From Pseudomonadota bacterium (GTDB lineage: Bacteria; Pseudomonadota; Alphaproteobacteria; Acetobacterales; Acetobacteraceae): a stretch of DNA of 64,000 nucleotides. The DNA is taken from positions 2,673 to 66,672 of the forward strand of contig JABBOH010000012.1 of the NCBI GenBank assembly GCA_019351895.1, written 5' to 3'. Below the pieces are notes generated by a model, which was given only the letters and a program-made list of their open reading frames with translations, was not told the DNA's origin and did not search any database. Every line of letters begins with the position of its first letter. The stretch's first letter is position 1. Position numbers and translations under genes: made by a program. Shown here in pieces: positions 17,802 through 26,814 of this stretch.

Positions 17802-18878
17802 ATGTCCCTATCCAACACCGCGTATCTCAACCGGATTGCTACCGCTGTCCCGGCGCATGATGTCCACGACACTTTCGTGCGCTTCGCCGACAGTCTCCTG
17901 GAAGACCCCCGCACCCGGAAGCTGTTTCGCCGCATGGCGGACCGCGCGGAGATCCAGCACCGCTATTCCACCCTGACGCCCGCGGACGATCCGACGGGCC
18001 CGGCCATCGACGCCGATGGCGCGTTTAGCCGTGGCCGATTTCCCTCATCCGGCACGCGCATGGGCCTCTATGAGCGGGCGGCCTTGCCTCTGGCTCTCGA
18101 AGCGGTCGGGCGCCTGGGCATCGGCGGGCGGCGCGACGCCATCAGCCACCTGATCGTGACAACCTGCACCGGCTTCTACGCGCCGGGCCTCGACATGCAG
18201 ATCGCGGCGGCCCTCGGCCTGCGCTCCTCGGTCGAGCGCAGCATGGTGGCCTTCATGGGATGCTACGCCGCCTTCAACGCGCTGAAGCTCGCCCGCCACA
18301 TCGTGCGGTCCGAACCGGAGGCGCAGGTCCTTCTGATAAATCTCGAGCTCTGCACCCTCCATCTGCAGGAGACGCAGGATCTGGAGACGGTGCTCTCGTT
18401 CCTCGTCTTCGCGGATGGCTGCGCCGCCTCGCTGGTAACGGCGGAGCCGGAGGGCATGGCGCTCGACCGCTTCCACGCGGCGCTGATCCCGGCGAGCGAG
18501 GGGCTCATCACCTGGCGCGTCGGCGACCAGGGTTTCGACATGTACCTCTCGGGACGTGTGCCGGCGACGATCGCCGAGGGCCTGTCCGCGGCGGCGCCCT
18601 TGATCCTGGACGGCGTGGAGCCCGACGCGATCGACCTGTGGGCCGTGCATCCCGGCGGCCGCTCGGTGCTCGACGCGGTTGCGGGCGCGCTCCGCCTCGG
18701 ACGCGACGCGCTGGCGGATTCGCGGGCGGTCCTCAGCGCCTACGGCAACATGTCCTCGGCCACGATCATGTTCGTGCTCGACCGCATGTTGCGGGCGGGC
18801 CGACCCGGCGCGCGAGGCTGCGCCATGGGTTTCGGCCCCGGCCTCGTCGCCGAGACGATGCTGTTCACGACCGTCTAG
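17802..18878 (+). CDS. Type III polyketide synthase (chalcone/stilbene synthase family)
   Basis: 358 residues with the complete catalytic triad: Cys154 in FMGCYAAFNA, His283 in AVHPGG and Asn316 in YGNMSSA, plus the C-terminal GFGPGLVAE loop. Such enzymes extend an acyl-CoA starter with malonyl-CoA and cyclise the chain, often to alkylresorcinols or alkylpyrones in bacteria. It lies 73 bases after the hpnL-like gene and five bases before an FAD oxidoreductase, suggesting a two-gene pathway. The methyltransferase that often joins such clusters is absent here. The starter cannot be predicted from the sequence alone. Confidence 0.92.
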   Translation: MSLSNTAYLNRIATAVPAHDVHDTFVRFADSLLEDPRTRKLFRRMADRAEIQHRYSTLTPADDPTGPAIDADGAFSRGRFPSSGTRMGLYERAALPLALEAVGRLGIGGRRDAISHLIVTTCTGFYAPGLDMQIAAALGLRSSVERSMVAFMGCYAAFNALKLARHIVRSEPEAQVLLINLELCTLHLQETQDLETVLSFLVFADGCAASLVTAEPEGMALDRFHAALIPASEGLITWRVGDQGFDMYLSGRVPATIAEGLSAAAPLILDGVEPDAIDLWAVHPGGRSVLDAVAGALRLGRDALADSRAVLSAYGNMSSATIMFVLDRMLRAGRPGARGCAMGFGPGLVAETMLFTTV

Positions 18879-18883
18879 CCGTC

Positions 18884-20005
18884 ATGATGAGCGCCGAGGT
18901 CGCGGTCATCGGCGGCGGCCTCGCAGGTGCGAGCTTCGCCGCGCGCCTCGCCGCCGCCGGGCGCGACGTGCTGGTGATCGAGCGGAGCGAGGGTCCGCAC
19001 GACAAGGTCTGCGGCGAGTTCCTGAGCCGCGAGGCGCTGATCTATCTCGGCGGCATCGGTATAAATCCGGCCGCCCTGGGAGCGGTCCCTATCGGCCGGC
19101 TAGGCCTCGCCGCGGGGCGGCAGACGACAACCAGCCGCCTGCCCTTTCCGGCCATGAGCCTGTCGCGCCGCGTGCTCGACGAGGCGGTACTGGCGCGGGC
19201 GCAGACGAGCGGCGCGCGGATCGGGCGCGGCCAGAGGGTCGTGACGGCCGACCGCCGGGATGGCGGCTTTCGCCTGCGCCTCGCCGATGGCGAGGTGGTG
19301 ACGGCGGAGACGGTCGTTTTGGCGACCGGCAAGCACGACCTGCGAGGCCACGCCCGCCCGGCCGGGCAACAGAACGATCTCATCGGCTTCAAGATGATGT
19401 TCACCCTCGCGCCCCGGCAGGCGGCGGCCTTGTCCGGCCGGGTCGAACTCATGCTGTTCGCCGGCGGCTATGCCGGGCTGCAGCCGGTGGAGGGCGGCCG
19501 CGCCAATCTCTGCCTGCTTGTGCGGAGCGGGCGTTTCGCCGCGCTGGGGCAGCGCTGGGCTGACCTCATCGCGGCGATCGGGGCGGAAACGCCTCTGCTG
19601 GCGGAGCGCCTGGAGGGTGCGACGGCAGCCTGGCCCAAGCCTCTGAGCATTGCGGGGCTGCCGTACGGGCTGGTGGTCCGCCGCCCACCGCCGGACGGGG
19701 TGTGGCGGCTCGGCGATCAGGCGGCCGTCATCCCGTCCTTCTCGGGGGACGGCATGTCGATCGCGTTGCATAGTGCGCAGTTGGCGGCGACGGCCTATCT
19801 GGCGGGCGAGGACGCGGCGGCGTTTCTGGCGCGGCTGGCGGGCGGCATCGGCGCGCAGGTAGGTCGCGCGACGTGGCTCTCCCGCATTTTCGTGTATCGG
19901 CGTCCGCAGCGCGGCCTGCTCGCGGCCGCGCGAATACTGCCGCCGGCGCTGAAGCTCGGGGCCGTCTTCACCCGCATTCCGGAACGCAGCCTCAACCCCG
20001 GGTGA
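18884..20005 (+). CDS. FAD-dependent oxidoreductase of the geranylgeranyl reductase/FixC-like type
   Basis: 373 residues. The N-terminal dinucleotide motif VIGGGLAGASFAARLA is at about residues 7-22, a DKVCGEFLS segment typical of the geranylgeranyl-reductase-like group follows, and the GD motif WRLGDQAAVIPSFSGDGMSIA is near 280-300. It is translated just after the type III PKS, so it probably oxidises or reduces the polyketide, for example by ring hydroxylation or reduction of an alkyl chain. Two adjacent Met codons (18884, 18887) can start it. Confidence 0.82.
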   Translation: MMSAEVAVIGGGLAGASFAARLAAAGRDVLVIERSEGPHDKVCGEFLSREALIYLGGIGINPAALGAVPIGRLGLAAGRQTTTSRLPFPAMSLSRRVLDEAVLARAQTSGARIGRGQRVVTADRRDGGFRLRLADGEVVTAETVVLATGKHDLRGHARPAGQQNDLIGFKMMFTLAPRQAAALSGRVELMLFAGGYAGLQPVEGGRANLCLLVRSGRFAALGQRWADLIAAIGAETPLLAERLEGATAAWPKPLSIAGLPYGLVVRRPPPDGVWRLGDQAAVIPSFSGDGMSIALHSAQLAATAYLAGEDAAAFLARLAGGIGAQVGRATWLSRIFVYRRPQRGLLAAARILPPALKLGAVFTRIPERSLNPG

Positions 20006-20044
20006 CGCCCCTGGCGGCAGCCGGTCCGACGATCGAGAGGCCGA

Positions 20045-20944
20045 TTAGTTCAGGCTGCTTCTCAGCCGGCGCATCGCCGCCCGCGCCCGGTCGGCATCCT
20101 CGCCGGGCGGTATCAACGCCACGACGCGGCCCATGCAGCGCACGGCGGCCGCCATCTGGTCGAGCTTCTGGTTGAGCACGACGGCATCCTGCCAGAGATC
20201 GATATCGCCGGGCGCGATCCGCAACATATCCTCGGTGCAGCGGAGCGCGCCGGCCAGATCGCCGCCGGTCTGGCGGCGGAAAGCAATGTTGCGCTGCAGC
20301 CGCAGCAGCACGTCGCGCTTGCTCATGCGGCCTTTCACGCGGGCCATCCGTTCCCCACGCCGCTGCGGCCGGCCAACATGGTTCTCGTCGACGCGGGCCA
20401 TCATCCCGTCCAGATCCTCGGGGTCGAGGATCTTACCCCCCGAGAACACATCGAGCACGGTCTGGCCGTCGTCGCCGTCGATGCCGAGGATGAAGTGGCT
20501 GGGGAAATTGATGCCGTAGCACTCCCAGCCTGCGACCTCGGCACAATGCAGCCAGATGATGCCGAGCCCGATGGGCATGCCCCGCCTGCGCTCGGTCACG
20601 CGGATCAGATTGACGTTCCGGAGGTCGTCATAGGTCTCGTAGTCGCCGCTGTAGTCATGCCGGCAGCCGAGCATGGCGCCCAGGACCTCGGCCTGCTCCT
20701 GGGCGCTGCTGCCGGTCGAAGGGCTGAGTTCGGCCGCCTCGCGCGCCAGCACGCTGAGGTGGGCACGCGCACCGCGCCAGTCGGCCTCGGGCGCATCGAG
20801 GCGCGCGAACAGCAGCGCCGTCTCGGCGAGGGCGATTTCGTCATCCGGCAGGGTGCCCACCGCATCCAGAGCGGCGCGGATGGCATCTTCCGCGATATTG
20901 CCGTTATCCTCCGGCTCGCCGGTCGGTTCGGGTTGGTCTGGCAG
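20045..20944 (-). CDS. SirB1-family protein (transglutaminase-like plus TPR)
   Basis: A SirB1/transglutaminase-like domain (segments NLIRVTERRRGMPIGLGIIWLHCAE and GINFPSHFILG) is followed by a TPR-like tail. The family lacks a clear biochemical role. Start choice is unusual. The only standard start, GTG at 20860, falls inside the conserved helix (AIRAALDAVGTLPDDEI), so it would cut the domain. A CTG at 20944 has GAGGAG about seven bases upstream and no other start lies between, so a CTG start is proposed. It follows the Lrp gene by about 40 bases on the same strand. Confidence 0.75.
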   Translation of the reverse strand: MPDQPEPTGEPEDNGNIAEDAIRAALDAVGTLPDDEIALAETALLFARLDAPEADWRGARAHLSVLAREAAELSPSTGSSAQEQAEVLGAMLGCRHDYSGDYETYDDLRNVNLIRVTERRRGMPIGLGIIWLHCAEVAGWECYGINFPSHFILGIDGDDGQTVLDVFSGGKILDPEDLDGMMARVDENHVGRPQRRGERMARVKGRMSKRDVLLRLQRNIAFRRQTGGDLAGALRCTEDMLRIAPGDIDLWQDAVVLNQKLDQMAAAVRCMGRVVALIPPGEDADRARAAMRRLRSSLN

Positions 20945-20986
20945 TGTCGTTCTCCTCGAAGGGGCAGCGCCCCGTCGCTTGTTGGC

Positions 20987-21451
20987 TCAGATCGGCAGCG
21001 GCGCGTTCTTGATGCGCTCCATCGCGAAACGGCTCGTGACATTGCGTAGTGGCAGGGCCGCGATCAACCGCCGGTAGAAGGCGTCGTACGCGCTGATATC
21101 CGCGACCACGACGTGGAGAAGGTAATCCACATCGCCGCCCATCCGCCATGCATCCACGATTTCGGGAGTTTGGTCCACCACGGCCGCGAACCGGGTGAGC
21201 CACTCCGCCGAATGATCCGCTGTCTCGACGGAGACGAAGACGGACACCGGCAGGCCGAGCGCCTGCTGGTCAAGGACCGCCACACGGGAGCGGATAACGC
21301 CGTCTTTTTCAAGACGCCGGATCCGCTTCCAGCACGGTGTCGGGGTCAAATGCACGTGCGATGCGATTTCGGCCAGCGAGAGGGAGGCATCACGGGCGAT
21401 CAGGCGGAGGATCGCCCGATCCGTATCATCCATCGGCACGGCTGCTGACAT
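20987..21451 (-). CDS. Lrp/AsnC-family transcriptional regulator
   Basis: About 154 residues: a helix-turn-helix (LDDTDRAILRLI-type start, then SLAEIASHVHLTPTPCWKRIRRLEKDGVI) and the RAM ligand-binding domain (VVDAWRMGGDVDYLLHVVVADISAYDAFYRRLI). This is the normal size for the family. Members sense amino acids and often regulate a neighbouring gene; no obvious amino acid gene adjoins. The second Met at 21451 was chosen because upstream residues lack similarity. Confidence 0.88.
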   Translation of the reverse strand: MSAAVPMDDTDRAILRLIARDASLSLAEIASHVHLTPTPCWKRIRRLEKDGVIRSRVAVLDQQALGLPVSVFVSVETADHSAEWLTRFAAVVDQTPEIVDAWRMGGDVDYLLHVVVADISAYDAFYRRLIAALPLRNVTSRFAMERIKNAPLPI

Positions 21452-21621
21452 GACGCCTGACACACCCCGGTTGCAGGAATGAGGCACGGAAGCCACGCCT
21501 CATGCAAATCATTCCATCAGGGTATCCGGCATCCGCGACCGGTAATTGTCCGGCTGCGATAACGACGGGCAAGGCTTCGCGGACCGGTGTCGCCCATGGA
21601 GGCCGCCCGGCGGCGGCTGCG

Positions 21622-21918
21622 TCAGGCTGGTGCGGCGGCGGCAGCGGCGGCGAGTTCAGACGGCGCCCGCAGGGTCAGCGACAGCGCGTGCAGGCCCCCC
21701 GCGAACTCCGCCGCCAGCGCCTCGTTCACGGCGCGCTGACGGGCCACGCGGCTCATTCCTTCGAATGAAGCAGCCGCCATACGCACGTTGAAATGGGTCT
21801 CCCCCCCCGCCCCGGCCCCGGCATGGCCCGCGTGGCGGGCGCTGTCGTCCTCGACCTCCAAATGCTGGGGCGAGAAGGCCCGCGTCAGGGTATCGGCGAT
21901 GCGTGACTGCCTGCTCAT
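21622..21918 (-). CDS. BolA-family protein
   Basis: 98 residues with the BolA fold: ITDTL-like N-terminal helix (RIADTLTRAFSPQHLEVED), the conserved HFNVRMAAASFEGMSRVARQRAVNEAL core with the FxG and RH-type residues, and an alanine-rich C-terminus. BolA proteins work with monothiol glutaredoxins in Fe-S cluster trafficking. It is divergent from the DnaJ-domain gene and close to cobS-cobT, an order often seen in alphaproteobacteria. Confidence 0.9.
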   Translation of the reverse strand: MSRQSRIADTLTRAFSPQHLEVEDDSARHAGHAGAGAGGETHFNVRMAAASFEGMSRVARQRAVNEALAAEFAGGLHALSLTLRAPSELAAAAAAAPA

Positions 21919-22027
21919 GGCTCCAATTCTGGACGGAAAGCCGCCGCCAATTCAAGCACTGCCGGCGTGGTCCTGCTGTGCGCGGGCGGGATTGCCAAGC
22001 GAGCCGGCGGACGACCATATAGCGCTC

Positions 22028-22618
22028 ATGACAACACGACGCGTCCCCCGTGCCCGGGCCTACGCGCCCGACCCGGACGCGCCGGGCCGGCTGTGCGACA
22101 TGCCCTCCTGCGGAGAGTTGGGCTGCTACCGCGCCCCTCGCTCGCGCAGCTCGCTCCATGACTACCTCTGGCTCTGTCTCGACCATGTCCGCGCCTACAA
22201 TGCGAGCTGGGATTTCTACAAAGGTATGACGCCGGGCCAGATCGAGCAGGAGTTGCGGGCCGATGCCTCGTGGCAGCGGCCGACCTGGCGTCTCGGCTCC
22301 AACGGCGGGCCTCGGATCAACGACGAGGCCATCCTGCGCGACCCCTTGCTCAACCTCGCGGGCGGACGGCGCCCTCCAGGGGGGGAGAGCGAGAAGGCAC
22401 CGCCGGAGCTGCGCCAGCCGCTCGACGTGCTCGGCCTCAGCTGGCCGGTCAGCATGGATACGGTCAAGGCGCGCTACAAGGCGCTCGCCAAGCAGCACCA
22501 TCCGGACATCAACGGCGGCGGCGAGGCGGCCGATGCCCGCATCAAGGCGATCAACATCGCCTATTCCACGCTCAAGACGCTGTGGCCCGCCGAGGAGCGG
22601 CAGATGGCGCGGTCTTGA
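22028..22618 (+). CDS. J-domain protein
   Basis: 196 residues. The C-terminal part (about 128-190) is a J domain with the HPD signature in YKALAKQHHPDINGGG. The N-terminal half has CDMPSCGELGCYRAP and a WLCLDHVRAYN segment: closely spaced cysteines plus a Cys-His pair that could hold a metal. This arrangement is common next to cobS in alphaproteobacteria. It should stimulate a DnaK-type chaperone; the client is unknown. The ATG lies in the divergent region with bolA. Confidence 0.88.
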   Translation: MTTRRVPRARAYAPDPDAPGRLCDMPSCGELGCYRAPRSRSSLHDYLWLCLDHVRAYNASWDFYKGMTPGQIEQELRADASWQRPTWRLGSNGGPRINDEAILRDPLLNLAGGRRPPGGESEKAPPELRQPLDVLGLSWPVSMDTVKARYKALAKQHHPDINGGGEAADARIKAINIAYSTLKTLWPAEERQMARS

Positions 22619-22801
22619 ACTCGGGACGCAGATCTTGATCTTAAGCTCGGCGCGCCGATCGTGCCTTGGCTCTCGCAGCCGCAGCATGCCCGGCCTATAC
22701 AGGTAAGCCGGCGTCATTCAAGGCAGAGTGTCGCCCGGGGCGGCTTGCGATGAAGCGTCTGCCCGCTAATCTGACAGCAGCATGACAGGACGTTCTTTTC
22801 G

Positions 22802-23815
22802 ATGATGAATGGCGCCAATTCCGGGATCGAAACCAGCCGCAGCATCGGCATTATCGGCTCGCCGGATACGACGGTCAGCGTGCGGGAGGTCTTCGGCCTC
22901 AAGTCGGACCTAGTCGTGCCGGCCTTCAGCGCCCCCTCGGACCATGTGCCGGAGATCGACCCGACATACCAGTTCGACCACGACACCACGCTCGCGATCC
23001 TCGCCGGCTTCGCGTTCAACCGGCGCGTGATGATCCAGGGCTATCACGGCACGGGCAAGTCGACCCATATCGAGCAGGTTGCCGCCCGCCTCAACTGGCC
23101 CTGTTTGCGCATCAATCTCGACAGCCACATCAGCCGCATCGACCTGATCGGCAAGGATGCCATCGTCCTCAGGGACGGCCAGCAGGTGACCGAGTTCCGC
23201 GAGGGCATCCTGCCCTGGGCGCTGCAGCACGCCTGCGCGCTGGTCTTCGACGAGTACGACGCCGGCAGGCCAGACGTGATGTTCGTCATTCAGCGCGTGC
23301 TGGAGGTGGAGGGCCGCCTCACCCTGCTCGACCAGAACCGCGTGATCCATCCGCATCCGGCCTTCCGCCTGTTCTCGACCGCCAACACCGTGGGCCTCGG
23401 CGACACGACCGGCCTCTACCACGGCACCCAGCAGATCAATCAGGGTCAGATGGACCGCTGGAACATCGTCGCCACGCTCAATTACCTGCCGCATGGCCAG
23501 GAGACCGCCATCGTCATGGCGAAACTCGGCATCGACCCCAAGGACGGGGCCGCCCGGCGGCGCGTGGAAAGCATGGTGGCGCTCGCCGACCTCACCCGCG
23601 CGGGCTTCATCGCCGGGGATATCTCGACCGTCATGTCCCCGCGCACCGTCATCACCTGGGCCGAGAACGAGCGCATCTTCGGCGATCTCAACTTCGCCTT
23701 CCGCCTCACCTTCCTCAATAAGTGCGACGAGGCCGAGCGCTCGACCGTCGCCGAATACTACCAGCGCTGCTTCAACGAGGAGTTGGCGACCGGCGCCCTT
23801 CGCCGGGCCAGCTGA
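22802..23815 (+). CDS. cobS: Aerobic cobaltochelatase subunit CobS
   Basis: 337 residues, AAA+ ATPase. Walker [10 protein letters not shown] lies at about 80-88 and Walker B ALVFDEYD at about 146-153, with a sensor-type FSTANT segment further on. CobS with CobT forms the ring that drives cobalt insertion into hydrogenobyrinic acid a,c-diamide by CobN in the oxygen-dependent cobalamin route. cobT follows within 30 bases; cobN is not in the window. Length is normal and all motifs are intact. Confidence 0.96.
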   Translation: MMNGANSGIETSRSIGIIGSPDTTVSVREVFGLKSDLVVPAFSAPSDHVPEIDPTYQFDHDTTLAILAGFAFNRRVMIQGYHGTGKSTHIEQVAARLNWPCLRINLDSHISRIDLIGKDAIVLRDGQQVTEFREGILPWALQHACALVFDEYDAGRPDVMFVIQRVLEVEGRLTLLDQNRVIHPHPAFRLFSTANTVGLGDTTGLYHGTQQINQGQMDRWNIVATLNYLPHGQETAIVMAKLGIDPKDGAARRRVESMVALADLTRAGFIAGDISTVMSPRTVITWAENERIFGDLNFAFRLTFLNKCDEAERSTVAEYYQRCFNEELATGALRRAS

Positions 23816-23844
23816 GGGCAGAGGCCCAGCCGGGGGACGAGACT

Positions 23845-25719
23845 TTGAGCGGCTCGAAGGACGGAACCGAACGGAGCGAGGCGTTCAAGCGGGCGACCGC
23901 CGGCGCAATCCGCGCGCTTGCTGGACAGCCCGAGGTGGAGGTCGCCTTCCAGGCCGGCCCCGCGAGCCTCGCGGGTGTGCGGGCCCGCCTGCCCTCGCCC
24001 ACGCGCGGGCTGCCCCCGGCCGAGATCGCGCGCCTGCGGGGTGCTGCGGACGCCGTGGCGCTCCGCCTCCGCCATCACGACAACGCCGTGCACTCCGCCC
24101 GCTCGCCCGCCAGTCGCGAGGCGCGCGAGGTGTACGACGCGCTGGAACAGGCGCGTGTCGAGACGGTGGGCAGCCGCCACATGGCGGGCGTCGCCGCTAA
24201 TCTGCAGCAGAAACTCGTCGAGCAATGCGAGGCCGACGGCTACGACCGGATGACGCGCAAGGAGCAGCTTCCGCTCGGCGCGGCGCTGTCGCTGCTCGCG
24301 CGCGAGCGCATGTCGGGCCTCGCCGCGCCGGCTTCGACCGGTCGCGTGCTGGCACTCTGGCGGGAGAGCATCGGCCCTGAGGCCGAGGCGGCGCTGGCCG
24401 ACATGGCGCGAGCGACCGACGATCAGGTGGCCTTCACCCGCGCCGCGCGGAAGCTGCTGTCGGCCTACGACCTCGCCGAGGCGGAGGCGGAAGCCGAGCC
24501 CGATCAGGAGCCCGAGGGCGGCGACGAAGCGCCCGAGCAGAGCCCGCAGCAGGATACGGCCTCCGAAGGCGAGAGCCAGTCTCAGAGCGAAGCCGAAGCC
24601 AGTCTCAGCGCCGAGCCTGATGACTTGCAGGGCGACGCGGCGGAAGAGGACGCGGACGAGGGCGACGAGGAGGAAGCCGCGCAGGCCGAGGGTGACGAGC
24701 GTCCCGGCGGTCAGCAGCAGGCACGGGATCGGGCGGGCGACGAGGCGTTGTACCGCGCCTATACCCGCGCATTCGACGAGGAGATCGCCGCTGAGGAGCT
24801 GTGCGACCCGGAGGAGCTGAGCCGGCTGCGCCAGCAGCTCGATCATCAGCTGCAGCACCTGCAGGGCGTTGTCTCGAAGCTCGCCAACCGGCTGCAGCGA
24901 CGGCTGATGGCGCAGCAGACGCGCGCGTGGGATTTCGACCTGGAGGACGGCCTGCTCGACGTGAGCCGCCTCGCCCGGGTGGTCACGACCCCTACCGCCT
25001 CCCTGTCCTACAAGCGCGAGCGGGAAACCGACTTCCGCGACACGGTCGTGACCCTGCTGATCGACAACTCTGGAAGCATGCGTGGGCGGCCGATCACGGT
25101 CGCGGCCATGTGCGGCGATATCCTCGCCCGCACGCTGGAGCGCTGCGCCGTGAAGGTTGAGGTGCTGGGCTTCACAACCCGCGCCTGGAAGGGTGGCCAA
25201 AGCCGCGAGCGATGGGTGCAGGACGGCAAGCCGCGCAACCCGGGACGCCTGAACGACCTGCGTCACATCATCTACAAGTCGGCCGACGCGCCTTGGAGGC
25301 GCAGCCGCAAGAATCTCGGGCTCATGCTCCGCGAGGGTCTGCTCAAGGAGAACATCGACGGCGAGGCGCTCGTCTGGGCCTATCGGCGCCTGCTGGCCCG
25401 GAGCGAGCACCGCCGCATCCTGATGGTGATCAGCGACGGCGCGCCGGTGGATGATTCGACGCTTTCGGTCAATCCGGGCAACTACCTGGAGCGCCATCTG
25501 CGGCACGCGATCCATGACATCGAGAGCCGAGGGATGGTCGAACTGGTCGCCATCGGCATCGGGCACGACGTGACCCGCTACTACCGGCGCGCGGTCACGA
25601 TCGTCGACGCCGAGGAACTGGGCGGCACCATGATGCGCCAACTGGCAGCGCTGTTCGACGAGACGGCCGACGGCGCATGGGGCCGCGCGGCTGCGGAGCG
25701 CGCGCCCGCGGTGGTCTAG
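23845..25719 (+). CDS. cobT: Aerobic cobaltochelatase subunit CobT
   Basis: 624 residues. The N-terminal helical part ([16 protein letters not shown] onward) is followed by a long acidic linker (about residues 213-286, mostly Glu, Asp, Gln), then a C-terminal von Willebrand A domain with the MIDAS motif DNSGSM starting at Asp407. This is the typical CobT layout; the VWA domain joins the CobS ring to the CobN subunit. The TTG start is preferred because it follows a GGGGGA ribosome-binding stretch and the family begins there. It overlaps the convergent regulator gene by four bases. Confidence 0.94.
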   Translation: MSGSKDGTERSEAFKRATAGAIRALAGQPEVEVAFQAGPASLAGVRARLPSPTRGLPPAEIARLRGAADAVALRLRHHDNAVHSARSPASREAREVYDALEQARVETVGSRHMAGVAANLQQKLVEQCEADGYDRMTRKEQLPLGAALSLLARERMSGLAAPASTGRVLALWRESIGPEAEAALADMARATDDQVAFTRAARKLLSAYDLAEAEAEAEPDQEPEGGDEAPEQSPQQDTASEGESQSQSEAEASLSAEPDDLQGDAAEEDADEGDEEEAAQAEGDERPGGQQQARDRAGDEALYRAYTRAFDEEIAAEELCDPEELSRLRQQLDHQLQHLQGVVSKLANRLQRRLMAQQTRAWDFDLEDGLLDVSRLARVVTTPTASLSYKRERETDFRDTVVTLLIDNSGSMRGRPITVAAMCGDILARTLERCAVKVEVLGFTTRAWKGGQSRERWVQDGKPRNPGRLNDLRHIIYKSADAPWRRSRKNLGLMLREGLLKENIDGEALVWAYRRLLARSEHRRILMVISDGAPVDDSTLSVNPGNYLERHLRHAIHDIESRGMVELVAIGIGHDVTRYYRRAVTIVDAEELGGTMMRQLAALFDETADGAWGRAAAERAPAVV

Positions 25720-26705
25720 CCGGACACCAGGGCCGTCCCGTCGCGCGGCAACAGCGCGATGTCGTAGGCTCCGGCTTGGCTCAGGAAGATGCGGGCGAAA
25801 AGCCGGTAGAGTACTTGTTCCAGCCGCGCGGTGGGCCGGAAGTTCCGCGCTGCCGGATCCAGCATCATCAACCCATGCGCCTCGGCGTCCTTCAGCACGG
25901 AAAGCACATGGCTGCGGGCGACCGCAAATCGCCGCGCGAGTTCCGAGATCGGCAGCAGCGCCCCCGCCGCCTCCGCGACGAAGACGGCATAGAGCATGAC
26001 CATGGCGTTCGCCCGCTCCGCGAGCGCTTGGGTAGCTGTCTCGTGGCCCGCCAGCGCCGCCCGCCGCACCACCACAAGCTCGACGTGGAGGAAAACGCCG
26101 AGGATCGACGGATCGGCAAGCGCGGCCACGGCGCCGCCGATCTCGGGACGCACGAGGACCTGCGCCTGGAGTTGCAGCGTCAGTAGCCGGCGAAAGAGCG
26201 CCACAAACAGTTCCGTCGGCGCAACCTTCTTCAGGCGTTGGTCGGTGGCCTCCACGGGTCTTAGAAAGCCTGCGACGCGGAGCGCGCCGACGAGCGCCGT
26301 GACCCGGTTTGGACTGGCGAAGCCGTGGATGAGGGCCTGCTCGCGAAGATCGGTGATCGCGAAGCCGGTTTGGTTGCCCTGGAAATGTAGATCCAGCATC
26401 GCGAGCGCCGCGGCCATCCGTCCGCGGTCATTGATGACGCGGTTGAGCACCCAGTCGGCGCTGTGCAGATCGACCATGGCGGCGGCATAAGCGAGGCTCG
26501 CGCGCGCGAACCCGTCGCGCGCGATCATCTCCCCGACCGCCATATCCTCCGTGGTCCGGAATTCCTCGTCGCGCACAACGATCTGCCCGTCCGGGCGGGA
26601 GCATCGGTCCGGGACGCACGACCTGTCCAGTTCGGCGTGGACATCCATCAGGAGATACAACCAAAAAGAGACATTGTGCCGATATCGTAACCATGACATC
26701 TGCAT
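25716..26705 (-). CDS. Putative winged-helix regulator, family not recognised
   Basis: Up to 329 residues. Two segments look like winged helices: about 124-160 ([25 protein letters not shown]) and about 255-285 ([28 protein letters not shown]). The middle is helical and hydrophobic ([15 protein letters not shown]). No catalytic motif or membrane segment is seen. The start is uncertain; ATGs at 26648 and 26543 are alternatives, and the first 50 residues look least gene-like. It is divergent from the Hint-domain protein, which makes it a candidate regulator of that gene, by position only. Confidence 0.6.
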   Translation of the reverse strand: MQMSWLRYRHNVSFWLYLLMDVHAELDRSCVPDRCSRPDGQIVVRDEEFRTTEDMAVGEMIARDGFARASLAYAAAMVDLHSADWVLNRVINDRGRMAAALAMLDLHFQGNQTGFAITDLREQALIHGFASPNRVTALVGALRVAGFLRPVEATDQRLKKVAPTELFVALFRRLLTLQLQAQVLVRPEIGGAVAALADPSILGVFLHVELVVVRRAALAGHETATQALAERANAMVMLYAVFVAEAAGALLPISELARRFAVARSHVLSVLKDAEAHGLMMLDPAARNFRPTARLEQVLYRLFARIFLSQAGAYDIALLPRDGTALVSG

Positions 26706-26814
26706 CTCCGCAATAGGCTTTCCGGTGATGATCGCGTTCGGTGATACCGCAGAGCCCGCAACGCTGAATTCTGCTTCCGAAGCGCTATTGATGAATCATT
26801 AAGGAAAACAACTC

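Noticed and set aside
23758-25641. 627-residue minus-strand open frame opposite cobT
   Set aside because: A shadow frame; cobT has clear motifs on the plus strand and this translation has none.
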